Source: Monodelphis domestica (taxonomy: Eukaryota; Chordata; Mammalia; Didelphimorphia; Didelphidae). From it: a stretch of DNA of 64,000 nt. The translations under genes were made by a program, and so were the position numbers. The stretch lies in the NCBI RefSeq assembly GCF_027887165.1, contig NC_077227.1:349539207-349603206 (forward strand). The letters run 5' to 3'. The notes below the pieces were generated by a model. That model worked only from the letters and a program-made list of their open reading frames with translations, was not told where the DNA came from and did no database searches. This document shows, in pieces, positions 1-11,480 of this stretch (its first letter is position 1; each line of letters opens with the position of its first letter).

Positions 1-57
1 TTTTATTGAATAACACTTCCATTCCAAATTATTGGTATTTTTCTCTTTTCTTTTAAA

Positions 58-235
58 TAAACCCTTACCTTCTGTCTTAATATCAATTCTAAGATAAAAG
101 AGCAACAAGGGCTGGGTAATTGGGGCTAAGTGACTTGCCCAAGGTCACATAGCTAGCAAGTGTTTGAAGCCACATTTGAATCCAGGTCCTCCTGATTCCA
201 GGACTAGAGATCTATCCATTGTGCTACCTAGCCCT
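58..235 (-). repeat. MON1/MIR-type CORE-SINE (diverged)
   Basis: This is an antisense SINE. It reads from a T-rich end through the 'acccttaccttctgtctt' tail, the core 'gtgacttgcccaaggtcaca', and a tRNA-like head that ends in 'ctacctagccctt'. It is more diverged than most copies in the window. Confidence 0.75.
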
Positions 236-699
236 TATTGGTGTTTTAAAATAGGTTTCATTATGCATTACATATTTCTAGGTTCTCTTCCATTCTTTTG
301 ATCTGGTGTGTGTTTGTGTGTATATGTACATCTTTTTCTAGTGCCAGATAGTTTTTGTAATTAAAAAAAAACAAAACAAACTAAACCTATAATTTAATTG
401 CACAGGCAATTCTGAATGAGTAAATTCCCCAACCAAAACAGGCCATTATCTCTAAATTAAGTCTTAAAGAAAGTTACCTGGGGTATTCAACAGTAAGTGA
501 CTTTCCTGAAAGTCACACAGTTAGTATGAGTCAGAGATGGATCTTGAACCCTGATCTTCCCAAGATCCGCTCCCTATCCACTGTGCCAAGATACCTTTCA
601 TAATATATTTTAAAATGTCAGTCCTTTTATCAATTTATTTTGAATAGTTCTTGATATTTCATGTTATAACATCCATTCAATTTTATGAAATAAATTCTG

Positions 700-1970
700 T
701 TGATCAATCAACTATCAAAATATTAACTAATGGTATTTTGATTTGTTGTACTGAATGTATAATTTGACTTGGGAATTACTTATTTCTTAAACTGTATTTG
801 CTCAGTTTGTTCAGTTCTTTGCTTCCAGTCAGAATCATTTGGAAGTTATTCTGGTTTGTGCCTAAATATGATATATTTTTGTCATTATAATAAATATATT
901 TCTTTATAGTTTCTCTTCCTTTTTTGTGGGTGGTATGTAGAAATGTAGGTTTTTCTTAAGTACTTTTTTGTTTTTTTTTTTTAATTTAAAATTTTCTAGG
1001 TTGCAAATAGAGGTTTTAATTTTTTTTACCAACAACTTATATTTCTTTTTTGTTTCATGTCTTATTACTATGGTTAATATAAGGAAGTCAACATTATAAA
1101 TTTGCCCTCAAATACTTCTTTCGATGCATTCCTTAAGTTTTTAATATGTACATTAGTATCTCATTATCTTTTATATGATGTTACTGTTGTTATACTTCTT
1201 TCTCCAACAAATTATTTATTAAATCTTTTTTAGTTTTTTTGTAGGCCTACACACAGTAATTCATGTCATTATTTGCTAACTCTATTGCAGTATGTCTTGT
1301 AAATATACGTACAAGATCTCTGCTTTTAAAACTTCCTCATCTATAAAGTGGAGTTGAATTAGATGACCTAGATTTTTTCAGACTCTGAAATTATGTAACA
1401 ATTAATATTTATGTATATATATATTCTTAGAAAAACATAAAATATTATTTGCTTTTACTGTTGAGCTCTTTCCATATACCATTAGATTTTGTTTGTGTAA
1501 GTTCATATCTTTTTTGTTGAATTTATCATATTTAGAAGGCCAAGTGTTAAACATCTACCATTTCTTTAAAAAAATCAATAAAACTTTTGAAATTGAGATT
1601 TTTCCAAAATTATTAGGTTCACATGTTTAAATGCTAAATTTTTAACCATACTTTAAATTTAAAATCTGTGGATCTCTGGATTGAATTTATTTTCTCTAAA
1701 TAGCATAGTCAGATTCTTGTTAGTTCATTTCATAATCCCTTTTCCCCTTTTATTTAAAGTTTAGTCCTTTAAATGTAATGTTTGTGTAATTTGATTTGTA
1801 CCATTACTTGTGATCATGTATGATTTTTAAAAAATGTTGCCTTTTTCTTCTTTTGTTTTTTTCCATTCTGCCTCCCTAAACCTTTTTTTCTGCCATCTTG
1901 ACTAATTTCCCACCCCAATAGACACAGCATTTTCATCTGAGAAATAAATATCTTTTTTAAAAGGAAGAAA
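700..1970 (-). repeat. Old L1 ORF2 fragment, antisense
   Basis: The stretch around 1100-1190 matches the well-known antisense L1 ORF2 text (a 'tttgccctcaaatacttctttcgatgc' type segment, broken here by divergence), and similar L1-like text continues to about 1830. A short MIR-like piece lies near 1320-1400. The edges are approximate and the copy is heavily decayed. Confidence 0.5.
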
Positions 1971-2888
1971 GCAGACAATTCTACCTGAATCTTGAGTTGC
2001 TTGATCCCCTACTTCTTAAACACAATAAAGGTTGAAAGAACTTGCTGTTGGGATTTGGGTAAGTGATCCTATGGGTTAGTTGGATCTTTTTAATATTAAG
2101 TGCTGTGTTTCTGGAAAGATGCCAACTATCCATGTCACTATAATCACAGGATTTATTGTTTAATGTTTTGTTCTATAAAGCCTGAAGCAAATTTCCTCTT
2201 GTTTTGTTATGATCATTAAAACCTCTTAATAAGCAGTAGGTAAGGATCTGTATCCTTGTTGGGGAGACAAATAGCATGTTAAATGTCAAGTGTAGAGGAG
2301 ATGCTACAGAGGAGAAATAACCTCCTGAATTTTCCTAGAAAAGGGAACTGAAGCAAACTTCAAAATGATACTATTCTCTTAGAAAATGAAGAGCTGTAGG
2401 GAGAGCATTCTTGGCAAAGAGAAATAGGTGAATAAGTGTGGTGATAGAAATATTCATAGGGAACAGTTACTTATCAAGCTTCATAATAAATAGTAGTGGA
2501 ATACCCACCGAAGAGAATTAAGAATTTTCCTTTGTAGCAATTACATGGAATCAGAGAATCTCAAAGTTGGAAGGAATCTCATAGTGTATCCAGTCTAATC
2601 CCCACTTTAGAAGGAACTTCTGCCACGTTCTCAACATTATCTAGCCGATGAAGACCTTTAATGGCCTGAAACTCAATAGTGACTATAATGGTTTAAGAAG
2701 TTAAATCTGCCTAAATTTCTAACCAGTGAGGCTAGTTTTGGTTTCTGGGACCAAGCACAAGAAGACATGACAGATCTTTGAACTTGTAGAGCTTTCCTCC
2801 ATTAAGACTTATCTTCACTGTCAAATTTCTTTAACTAATACTCCTTATGACATAGCTTCAGTTTTGAGGTCTATCCTCAGTATGTTGC

Positions 2889-3589
2889 TGTGAAGATAGG
2901 ATTAATTTTCCCCTTGCCTATTTTTAGCTAATCAAATCAAGAACTTAAAGTACTCCTACTTGACACTAAGTAAGAGAGTTGCAAGTCACTAGAGTAAGCC
3001 CACATCTACAAAGGTCATTGTCCTCCCCTTCCCTCCCCACTCCCCCCAGTGCTAGGCAAACTGAAAGACTGAGATTGGTTCCTGTAAAGAGGAGGAGAGA
3101 CAGGCAGTGACATTGAAAAAGAGGGATAAAAGGCCAAGTCCAAGGACTGATTCATTCACTCTGCATCAGTGAGCCAGACTGGAGGAGGAGACTCTTTCCC
3201 TGGATCCTGCAAGGGCTTGCTGGGTCTGTAGCTGGCTTTCCTTCTGGAAAGATTGGTTCTAGAGATTCTTGCCTTGGCTTTGGAGGAGGCTGAATTGGTG
3301 GAACCCTGGCTGAAGACACTACTGGGACTTCTGGTTGAGGATTACTGAGAAATACATGTGGAGACAGTCTTGGGGAAGCCCTGCTGGGGCTAAGCCTGGC
3401 TTCTCAGGAGAAGGGCTGGTAGAATCTTTCTCTTTATCTACATTTTCCCACTTTCACTCTTTCTACTTCTTTGTAAATAAAGCTGCTAAGAGTCATTTTG
3501 AATTAAGCTATAATATTTTTAAATTGATGACCACAATATTACCTTAGAATTCTCATATTTAGTTAAAAACCCTAAATTTAACTCTTACA
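2889..3589 (+). mobile_element. Solo LTR of an endogenous retrovirus (class I-like)
   Basis: A 701-bp unit starts TGTGAAG and ends CTTACA. It is flanked by the 4-bp duplication TTGC (2885-2888 and 3590-3593). A TATA-like GGATAAAAGG near 3122 and an AATAAA near 3475 are ordered as in a sense LTR promoter and polyadenylation signal. No internal viral genes adjoin it, so it is a solo-LTR fossil. The 4-bp duplication suggests a gamma-like (class I) element. The family name is unknown to me. Confidence 0.7.
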
Positions 3590-3599
3590 TTGCAAACTA

Positions 3600-4075
3600 C
3601 CTTGACAATTCTAGAGCTGAACTGCCAAACATTCAAGCTCTATTTCAGAAGGTATTACTCTGATGGACTGGTCATGTAGACTGAATACCAAACCCATACT
3701 TACCCAAAAGACTATTTTACAGAGAACTTGAAAAAAGGTATAAGCATTCAAATGGTGGTCAGATGAGGTATTAAGGACACTTTCAAGGAATCTCTGAGGA
3801 ACTTTAGTATTGATTGTGAAACATGGGAATCACCAGTACAGGGCTGCCTAGCATGGTATGCCTGAATCAAAGAAAGCAATGTATTCCATAATCAAAATAT
3901 AAGTGTAGAAGCACAAAGAAAATGCGAGCTGTGCAAATTCAGAACCCCTTCTACTCTAAATGTTCTAGACCACTTGTGTCCAATATGTAGTAGTGTCTTC
4001 CTAACTGGTATTAGATTGATCAGCTATAGCCAAACATTGTATCCTGATTCTAATATCATATCACTGATCTTTAAA
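3600..4075 (+). repeat. RTE-like LINE, C-terminal ORF fragment
   Basis: Conceptual translation in shifting frames gives WTGHV, then LRNFSID-CETWES, W-A and finally CPICSSVF...RLIS. That order matches the C-terminus of vertebrate RTE-type LINE proteins, which end in 'WAGHV...L..IDP.SWE...W' and a C2H2-like CPxCG zinc finger. Several stops show that the copy is dead. The exact clade (RTE or a relative) is inferred. Confidence 0.55.
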
Positions 4076-6890
4076 AATGACAGATGAACAATAATTACTT
4101 GTGATGTGATCTTTGGTCTATTGCTATTATATTTTTCTTTTAAAAGTAAAATTTAATTTTATTTAATTTTAAGGCTAAAACACACCTAGCTGTTAGGGTG
4201 TGGTTAAAGTAGGGGAAAAATCAGTGTTTAGGAAAACATGTTGTTATGATAGCATTTTCCTTTAAATGAAGAGACAAGGAGAACAATTTGTGTGTGTGTG
4301 TGTGAATTTAAAAGTTACACCATTTTATGGCTCAATGTCACAATAAAAGAAATTCCAGCAAGTTCGTTTCTATGACATTTATCAAATGAAGCAAAAGAAA
4401 TAACAGTGGACCAAGAATGTGAGAGAGTATGTGTGTATGTGAGAGGAAGAGCTGTGTTTACTTTATGAGGTGATATAAAACCTATTTATATACATTGTTT
4501 CTTTTGCTCACAACTTCTGCCACAGATCTTTAAGAAAAAAAGTGAACGTTTTATTAATTGGATAAAATGGAAAGTGAAACATTAAATTCTGAAACTCTGG
4601 AACAATGCAAAAAAAAATCAAATTGTACACCAAGATCTTACTTACAAGTATAAGTTAGAGCTTAACATTAACACAATGAGGGATCTGGAGGGGGAAGAAG
4701 GGAGGAAAGTAATACAGAGGTGAAAACAACCTTACACAGATAGTTTTCAGACCAGTGGCTGTGAAGGTAAAAGGTGAAAGTACTTTAAAACAGGATGTTT
4801 TTTAGTATCTGAACATAAAAATTAAACTCCTTTGATGTGGGCAATGCTAATTGGGTCTTGTTCAAAGAATTGGCAGCTCAGACTGAGTCCATTGTGAGGA
4901 AACAAACTTTATTATAAGAAAATATAGTAATAGTACAGCTATAGACAGCTAGCTAGTTTAGTAATTAAGTCAAGGTAGTTAATAAGGTAAGGTAAGCAAA
5001 GTGAAGGTAAAGGTGGGTAGGGGTTTTCAGGAATGTTTTTTATCTTGATTAGTTATTAAGGAAGAGGTCATTTGTTTGGGCAGTTGTTGGCCTACATTTC
5101 CAAGGAACTGATGCCACTTTACCCATGGTCCACCTTGTTCTTTGGGGCTTTACCCATGAGTCACTTTTTTGGGGGAGTGGGCAAAACTCAATGTAAGTAG
5201 GATGCTAATGATATGTTAAATACCCCAGGGCAACTTTCAGTCAAATTTTGCTCTTTTCTGTAAAGATCCTAAGAAAGGCAGTGAATATGAAACTGAGTAT
5301 TGTCTGAACCTAGTCCTGTGTGACTGGGAAATTGAACTTGCTGTACTTGCTGATCAGAGACACCCCATTAACACCCCCCCCCCCCAGCCAAGGACCTAGG
5401 TTATATGGAAAGATTGATATAAGGAGTTTTCTCATAATTGTAAATCTAAGCTACTCATATGTTTTATCTGACAGGCAACTCCATACTAATCAACTAGTTA
5501 CTGTTTCTATGTTCTTTTGATTTACAGCTACTTGGCAAGGTTTGTGGGACATTTTAGCCCAAATCATTTTGATAGAAGCTCAAGGTAAACAGATTGTTCT
5601 ATAGCTAATAAATGGATTTCAGTTACTTTTCTCCTTTATCACTTCTATAAACCCAGTGAAATTTGTTTCACTAGTGATTAAGTTTTAGATAAGAAACCTT
5701 CTAGAACACAAAGATATTTCAGTGTAGTCTATTTTGTTTGTACATGGAACAAATTTTATCTCAAAGCACTTTTCACATAAACATGTGATCAAAAAATGTT
5801 AAAATCAAATTCAGTAAAACATTCTCTTTTGGGAATATCTTCTATAAGATTGTGAAATAAATGTAGGAAAATAGGAGGAAATTCAGGAAATTGCACAGAG
5901 AAGCAGTGCAAGTTCCATTCCTACTGTATTGAGTTTAAAATACATGAAAAAAATGTAATAGAAGGACAGAGTTTCACATACAACCCTTTTTGTTCTTTGT
6001 ATATTGAAATGTTCATGGTGTTGATATGTCAAGTTGATAAAAAATACATTTGGAACCATGCATTTTTTCCAGTATGAATTAGTTGAGACCTGATATTAAC
6101 ACTTATTTCATTTATTAGAAGTCAATCTATCATCAAGAGCTGTTAGAAAGGAGACCTTTAAAGAAGGTCTGTTTTTCTTCTCTGCTGTTTTCCTTAAGAA
6201 CCTTGTAATATATCAAGAATGCATATCAGAGAGACTAATGTTCCAATTTCAATCTTTCTACTGCCCCCAGTAGCTATAAATTGATCATGGCAATGTAGAA
6301 TGCATTTTGCCATCATTCATGAAACTGTGGCATTATAAATGTTTTAATGAAGCAAAATCCTTTGAAACAGAGAAACCTCATCTGTCTTCTGGAATGGAGA
6401 GATTGAGAGGGATGGATAACATTTGAAGAGAGGTTGTTATATTAAATTTTATGTTCTGAAACAGGTGGCATATACAAGATTGAACTCTCTACTTAACCTC
6501 TTTTGATTGCTAATAGCACTGTTAATAGCATTTTAAACTTTTTCTTTTCTTTTTTTAAAGCAGAGAGAAAAGATTATAGGAACCTCACACCCTTTTAATC
6601 ATAGATAAAGCCCTTCCATAAGGACCTTGGAGTATATGGAGTATCCAGGATCTAGCTGGAACTTCAGTCCTCCCAGTTAATTACAAAGTGGTGACAGAAA
6701 TTCATCAGCTGAAAAATGGGGAAATATGTGATGTTACTCCTGCATCTCTGGATTCATGTCATTCTAGCCTTTGTAAATGCCAGAGATAACCATGATATAA
6801 AAACACCTGGGGAAAATTTTGACATTTCCTTTCACTCCCTCTTGAAACATGGGAGAAATTTCTTTAACTAGATAACCCAGTTTAACTCCC
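4076..6890. other. Intergenic sequence, with a possible LTR fragment
   Basis: No gene is seen. A short GT microsatellite lies near 4291-4304 and a C-run near 5374-5386. About 4835-5235 resembles an antisense LTR: it has a T-rich 'actttattat' (polyadenylation signal on the minus strand) followed by GC-richer promoter-like text. I could not find clean ends. The rest is AT-rich sequence without a recognised repeat. Confidence 0.4.
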
Positions 6891-6894
6891 CTTT

Positions 6895-7740
6895 TGTAAG
6901 CACAATAACCACATTCAGTTTAATTCACACTTATTAAGTGCTCACTATATGCAAAGCATTATGGAGGGGTTCTAGGTGCTAGAAGCTGGTTACAAAAGGA
7001 GGTCAGGGGAGAGAGTCTCTGCTTTCAAGGACCTTACAATGAAGGGTTAGAAAGTAGTTCCTGGTAAAGATAAGTTAGTCTAGACCAGTGATAGCAAACC
7101 TTTTAGAGACTGTGTGCTATGTCTCAACCTGCCTCTACCTCACACAAGAGAGGGAGAAAGTGCTTCCATTGGCCTGCTGGGTTGAGAGGTGGGTGAAGTG
7201 AGGAATGTCCTCAGCAAGTGTAGAGAGGGGGAGGGGAGTGGTTCAAACACTCTCTTCCAGTTCTGCCTCCTGTGACCTGCCCACCTTACTCTAGTCAGGG
7301 GAGGGAATAAAAGCTCCTATTGGGCTGCTGGGTGGCCCGAGAGCTCTGCTCCCCTCCAGCTCTGCAGCCTGTGAGCTGCCCACCCCTACCCACTGTGTGT
7401 TCCCATTGGGTTGCTTGGCATTGGAGTGGGGGATGTGAAAAATGATATCAGGCACAGTGGAGAGTGGGAAGGGAGCTGCTCTGCAGGAGTCCCTCTGCCT
7501 TTCTAGTAACAAACTCTAGGGGGGGGGGGATAGCATGTGTGCCCACAAAGAGCTCTGTGTGCCATCTTTGACACATGTGCCATAGGTTCACATCACTGGT
7601 CTAGACAAAGTGCTACAAGAAATCAGAATAGTTGGTGGCATCAGAGAACTCTTCATGGAAGAGGTGGCATCAGGATTGGGTCTAGAAAAACTTCAAATAG
7701 CAGAGGATGGTATGGAATAGCCTTCATGAAAGCTCATGTA
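6895..7740 (+). repeat. MAR1-like interspersed repeat, split by a hAT MITE
   Basis: The left half (about 6895-7085) starts with the family signature 'cttattaagtgctcactatatgc' type text and runs through the 'caaggaccttacaat' motif. The right half (about 7599-7740) resumes with 'agtgctacaagaaatcag...tcatggaagaggtggcatcagg', the expected continuation. A 513-bp DNA transposon separates the two halves. In marsupials such repeats are usually placed in the MAR1 (SINE/RTE) group; that name is recalled, not searched. Confidence 0.55.
7086..7598. mobile_element. Non-autonomous hAT DNA transposon (MITE) with perfect target duplication
   Basis: The element begins CAGTGATAGCAAACC and ends in the inverted match GGTTCACATCACTG. 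It is bracketed by an exact 8-bp duplication, GTCTAGAC, at 7078-7085 and 7599-7606. An 8-bp duplication with CAGTG/CACTG ends is typical of hAT elements. No transposase ORF is present. The interior carries three loose repeats of 'cccattgggctgctggg'-type text and a run of nine or more G near 7518. It has split an older MAR1-like repeat, so it is the younger of the two. Confidence 0.8.
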
Positions 7741-7990
7741 GGGCAATATTCAGCAGCACCCTCAAGACTACCCTCCTCCATTTGTTTAGAAAAGAAGAGG
7801 GGTAGGGACAGAATAAGATTGATAGCTGTCTTCAAGTATGTTAAGGGCTGTTATATGGAAAAGGAATTTGATTTGTTTTGCTTGGCCCTAAAGCACAATA
7901 TTAGACTCAGAGTTGTTGAACTTGAAGACAATTGGGCTAAACTTAAGAACAAAGAGAAATGTGCCCAAGGGCTGCTCTAGGGGACAGCAG
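7741..7990 (+). repeat. CR1/L3-like LINE 3' fragment
   Basis: The text 'gatagctgtcttcaagtatgttaagggctgttatatggaa' and 'ttgttttgcttggcccta' (each in short blocks) matches the conserved 3' region of CR1/L3 LINEs. The same family recurs at 63290-63650 (sense) and 27740-28800 (antisense). Confidence 0.55.
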
Positions 7991-9211
7991 GATTTCTATC
8001 ACTCCATAAGTTAGGTAAGTAGGTAGGTCTTCAATGTAATGATATTAAATCACCTACCCTAAATTAGCAGGGATAACAAGTGTATAGCTACAGGTTAGAT
8101 ATATTGCCTCTACTCCTACCCCCCTTCTGAGATTTTGATTATAAGATTATCAAGTGGGTTAGTATAGTGTCAAATGCTGCAGACAAGTGAGAAAAGGATG
8201 AGGTTTGGGAAAAGAGCATTAGATTTGGCATTTAAGAATTCACAGGAGATCTTGGAAAGAGCAAATTCAGCAGTTAAGAAAACCAGATTGTGGGAGAAGG
8301 GAGGCAGCAACAGTAGTCAAACAGTATAGGTGACTTTCTACAAGTTAAACAATGAAAGTGAGAAGATTTGGGGTGGTAACTTTAAGTAAACCTCAACAGG
8401 GAGAGAGACAAAAAGAATCAAATACTGAAGGATAGACTGGTTGTGGAACTTAAGTCTTCACAGAGATAGAATCAACTCCCTTTCCAAAAAAGGAGCAAAG
8501 GAGAAATTTTGGAGAGCTGCTGAGAAAGTTCAAGATGTAAAAGTGCATAGGTGAAGGAGATTCTGACAGTTGTACTTTTTGGTAAAGTAGGGTTGGAGGA
8601 ACAGGGCATTTGCTAGGAGTTGGGCTTCCAAGACAAAGGTTTGAAACAGGTGCTAGAAATGAGAATTATTTTTCGATGCCTTTCCTAATTTTATCTGATT
8701 TTATTTATGGACCAAATGCTGATCCATCTCCTATCCATCCCCCACCCCTAAGTGCCCCATAAATGCTTTTGATGCTAGATTTCAGCCATCTGCTTTCCAC
8801 TCATGCCACCTTGTGGCAATTAAAAGTACTCGTTATTTTCCAAGGGTACTGAAGATTATTTAGAGGGCTTGGGGCCCATTGACATTAAGACTGGGCAGGG
8901 ATTTTGCTTCCTAGTTCAAGGGAAAAAATGCACTGTCATGACTTGCATTTATGAGCTAGCCCTGTTTCTGGGATTATATTCACAAAATGCCTATATCAGA
9001 GAACAGTGCCACCTTGTAGATTCTGGACAACTGCAGTCTAGGGGGCAAAGGAGGTACCACTGTGAACTAAAGATAGGCCAGATTATGAAGTCTTCAGGAA
9101 ATCTGCACTTCATGATTCTCCACCTGGAGAAATATCCATTCAATTCTGCCAAGTTTCTTTATTTCCAAATTAGTTCCCTATCCATGAAAAAATTGCAGTT
9201 CCTCCACCCCC

Positions 9212-9254
<43 letters not shown>

Positions 9255-9700
9255 TAACCAGAACCACATTGGAGACATTTTGGAAATCTAGTGGATTACA
9301 TTCATTTACTATAAAGGCTAATGAAATGTATTTTGCTAGTTCTCTATCACCTACATAGGCATTTATTCCCTTCAGATTCCAGATTAATAGACAGCCTTGA
9401 TTTCTATGTTGTTTTCTTACATATCCTAATGACTCCCTGTCCTCATTCCATGCTCAGAATATCATAGGCAGGTTCATGATGCTGACTAAAGACCCAGGTT
9501 TGACTAAGGGAAGGGGCTCAGCCAGGAAATCCTTGTTCGTGAAGAGTCCAGAATTATAATGGAAAAAAGCTAAGATCGATATCTGAGATACAAATTGGAA
9601 AGCTGAAAGGATAAAGGCAATGAATGGGAATAAGGCTAAAAAAACAGGATCAACAAAATCTAAGATCACAGTCTGAAAATGTATGGAAGTTATCTGGGAA
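7991..9700. other. Intergenic sequence with repeat fragments
   Basis: No gene is seen. About 8150-8500 resembles the distal part of the long MAR1-like repeat ('gatgaggtttgggaaaagagcattagattt' in short blocks). A TA microsatellite followed by a T-run lies at about 9217-9252. The remainder is unassigned. Confidence 0.45.
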
Positions 9701-9730
9701 AAGAGTTCTCTCATTTGACTGCACTCAATC

Positions 9731-9935
9731 TTTTTTTTTTTTAAACCCTTACCTTCCATCTTGGAGTCAATACTGTGTATTGGATCCAAGGCAGAAGAGT
9801 GGTAAGTGCTAGGCAATGGGGGTCAAGTGACTTGCCCAGGGTCACACAGCTGGGAAGTGTCTGAGGCCAGATTTGAACCTGACCTCCCATCTCTAGGCCT
9901 GGTTCTCAATCCACTGAGCCACCCTGCTGCCTCCA
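9731..9935 (-). repeat. MON1-type CORE-SINE
   Basis: This is a nearly complete antisense copy: poly-T, 'aacccttaccttccatcttg', the core 'gtgacttgcccagggtcaca', then the tRNA-like head 'ccactgagccaccctgctgcc'. It is flanked by an imperfect duplication of the type GCACTCA(A)TCT (9721 and 9936). Confidence 0.85.
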
Positions 9936-10900
9936 GCACTCATCTTCTGCAGGTGCATTGGGAAATATAAATAGGTCACATTATGAACACCCTTCAGGAA
10001 TGTGAATGGCTAGCTTGCATGCCCCTCAATTACCCACACTGCACTTCATGCCAATGGCCAATTACTTAGTAACTATCCCATCTGCAAAAATGCTGCTTTC
10101 CCCTTAAGAGACACTTTCCATCATCCTAGCATTTATTAGATCTCACAAGCTTGATTGACGTAGAAATACTCAGCCTGTAGTTATAAAGACCCCTCACATA
10201 TCAATTTGCAAATTCTATGGCAAAAAGCATTCTTGCAAGGACATTTTATGTGTTTAGTTAACAATTTCCCAATTTTATCCTTCACTTTTTTCAAAATTCT
10301 TATTTGTGATCTAGTTCTAATGACTTGACATCACATATTTGTACTATGGATTTGTTCTGACACAAACTCATAAGACAAGACCCAAGTGTACACAATTAAA
10401 AGTGGATTGGTTTGGCAATTTTCAAGTAACTTCAGGAACAATTTGAACGTAAACTTTATTTAATCCCACCTTTAGTTTACTGTTCTTAGAACAGTCAGTG
10501 AATTTTGTTTTTGTTTCCTTCTCCTATTAGGAGATATCCACTGATTTCCATAGTAAATTCTTCAGACTTCCCACAGAATAGCCTTTACCTTTGACTCCTT
10601 ATTATCTTCTTCTTGCTTGCAATAATGACTTGGACCCCTTTTGGAATTCTATTCATGACAGAACTGCCTGGACCAAACCTACCTGATTATTTTACCTTGA
10701 TATGTTAGGTCTTGTAACTATCATTGTAAAATAAAGATTACAACTCTTGAGTGTATAGTAGTAACTTATATAATATGTAATATTTTAGAAATGTTTTCTA
10801 AATATATCATGATTTTTCAGTTATCTCTAAGTAACTTCTTGCCATTATTATTACTTGGTATTGGGGTCAAATCTAACTGCTAAAAAAGGATTTGGTTTTG
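9936..10900. other. Intergenic, nothing recognised
   Basis: AT-rich unique-looking sequence on both strands. I see no coding exon and no clear repeat. Confidence 0.5.
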
Positions 10901-10904
10901 ACAC

Positions 10905-11480
10905 ATTTCATATATCAATTTATTAAGTACCTATGATATGCCCAGCACTCTGCAAGGCACTACTGACTATACAAAAAAATTTCAATACCTGGCCTTCATC
11001 CTCAAGGGACTATAAGATTTAAAGCCAAAACAAGAAAACATAAAACAAGTAAATGCTAAATTGTGTGGTAAAGACAAGCATATAGTAAATCAGAAAGAGA
11101 CAAATCAAGGATCAGAAGTAGTTGGAAGATTGAGAGTAAAGGGACTAAGCTTTCAGGGTAGATAAGATATGAACAGGTCAGAGATAGCAATAAAATATTA
11201 AAGCACACAGAGGCAGAATTAAGAATGATATAGGTAACAGACTGGCATGTCTGGAATTGAGGCATATTGGGATGAGTGGGCTAAATTACAGAAGGCATTA
11301 GAAATAGGTTGAGGCATTTACACTTTATTCTGTAGGCAAAGAGAAGTCACTATAGCTTTTTGGGCAGGGAAAGTGACATGATGCAAGCAGTGTTTTGGAA
11401 AATTAATAGGTAACTGTATATAAAATGGATTGGAATGAAAAGAGAATGAGGTTAAGAAAACCAGTTAGGCTACTACAGAT
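10905..11480 (+). repeat. MAR1-like long interspersed repeat
   Basis: It starts 'tttattaagtacctatgatatgcc', contains the 'ctcaagggactataagat' motif and the later 'gcatttacactttattctgtaggc...gggcagggaaagtgacatgatg' segment. The same order of blocks occurs in the intron copies at 21430-24450. Confidence 0.55.

Larger units (their letters stand above)
1..2880. other. Intergenic, repeat-rich left flank
   Basis: No coding exon is visible. The stretch holds a degraded MON1/MIR-type SINE (58-235), a MIR-like fragment (about 480-595), old antisense L1 sequence (about 700-1970) and a THER/MIR-like fragment (about 2547-2640). By synteny with human 5q32 the next gene to the left should be SLC26A2. I cannot show that any of this is its 3' untranslated region. 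Confidence 0.6.

Noticed and set aside
4076-6890. Possible SLC26A2 3' UTR
   Set aside because: Synteny makes it plausible, but no coding exon or conserved UTR block could be recognised.
7537-7980. 147-codon open frame
   Set aside because: It runs across the end of a hAT MITE, a MAR1-like fragment and a CR1/L3 fragment, so it is a chance frame over three repeats.
9217-9252. TA microsatellite as a regulatory hairpin
   Set aside because: Simple repeats (also 20317-20366, 31521-31545, 62558-62585) are common and show no associated motif.
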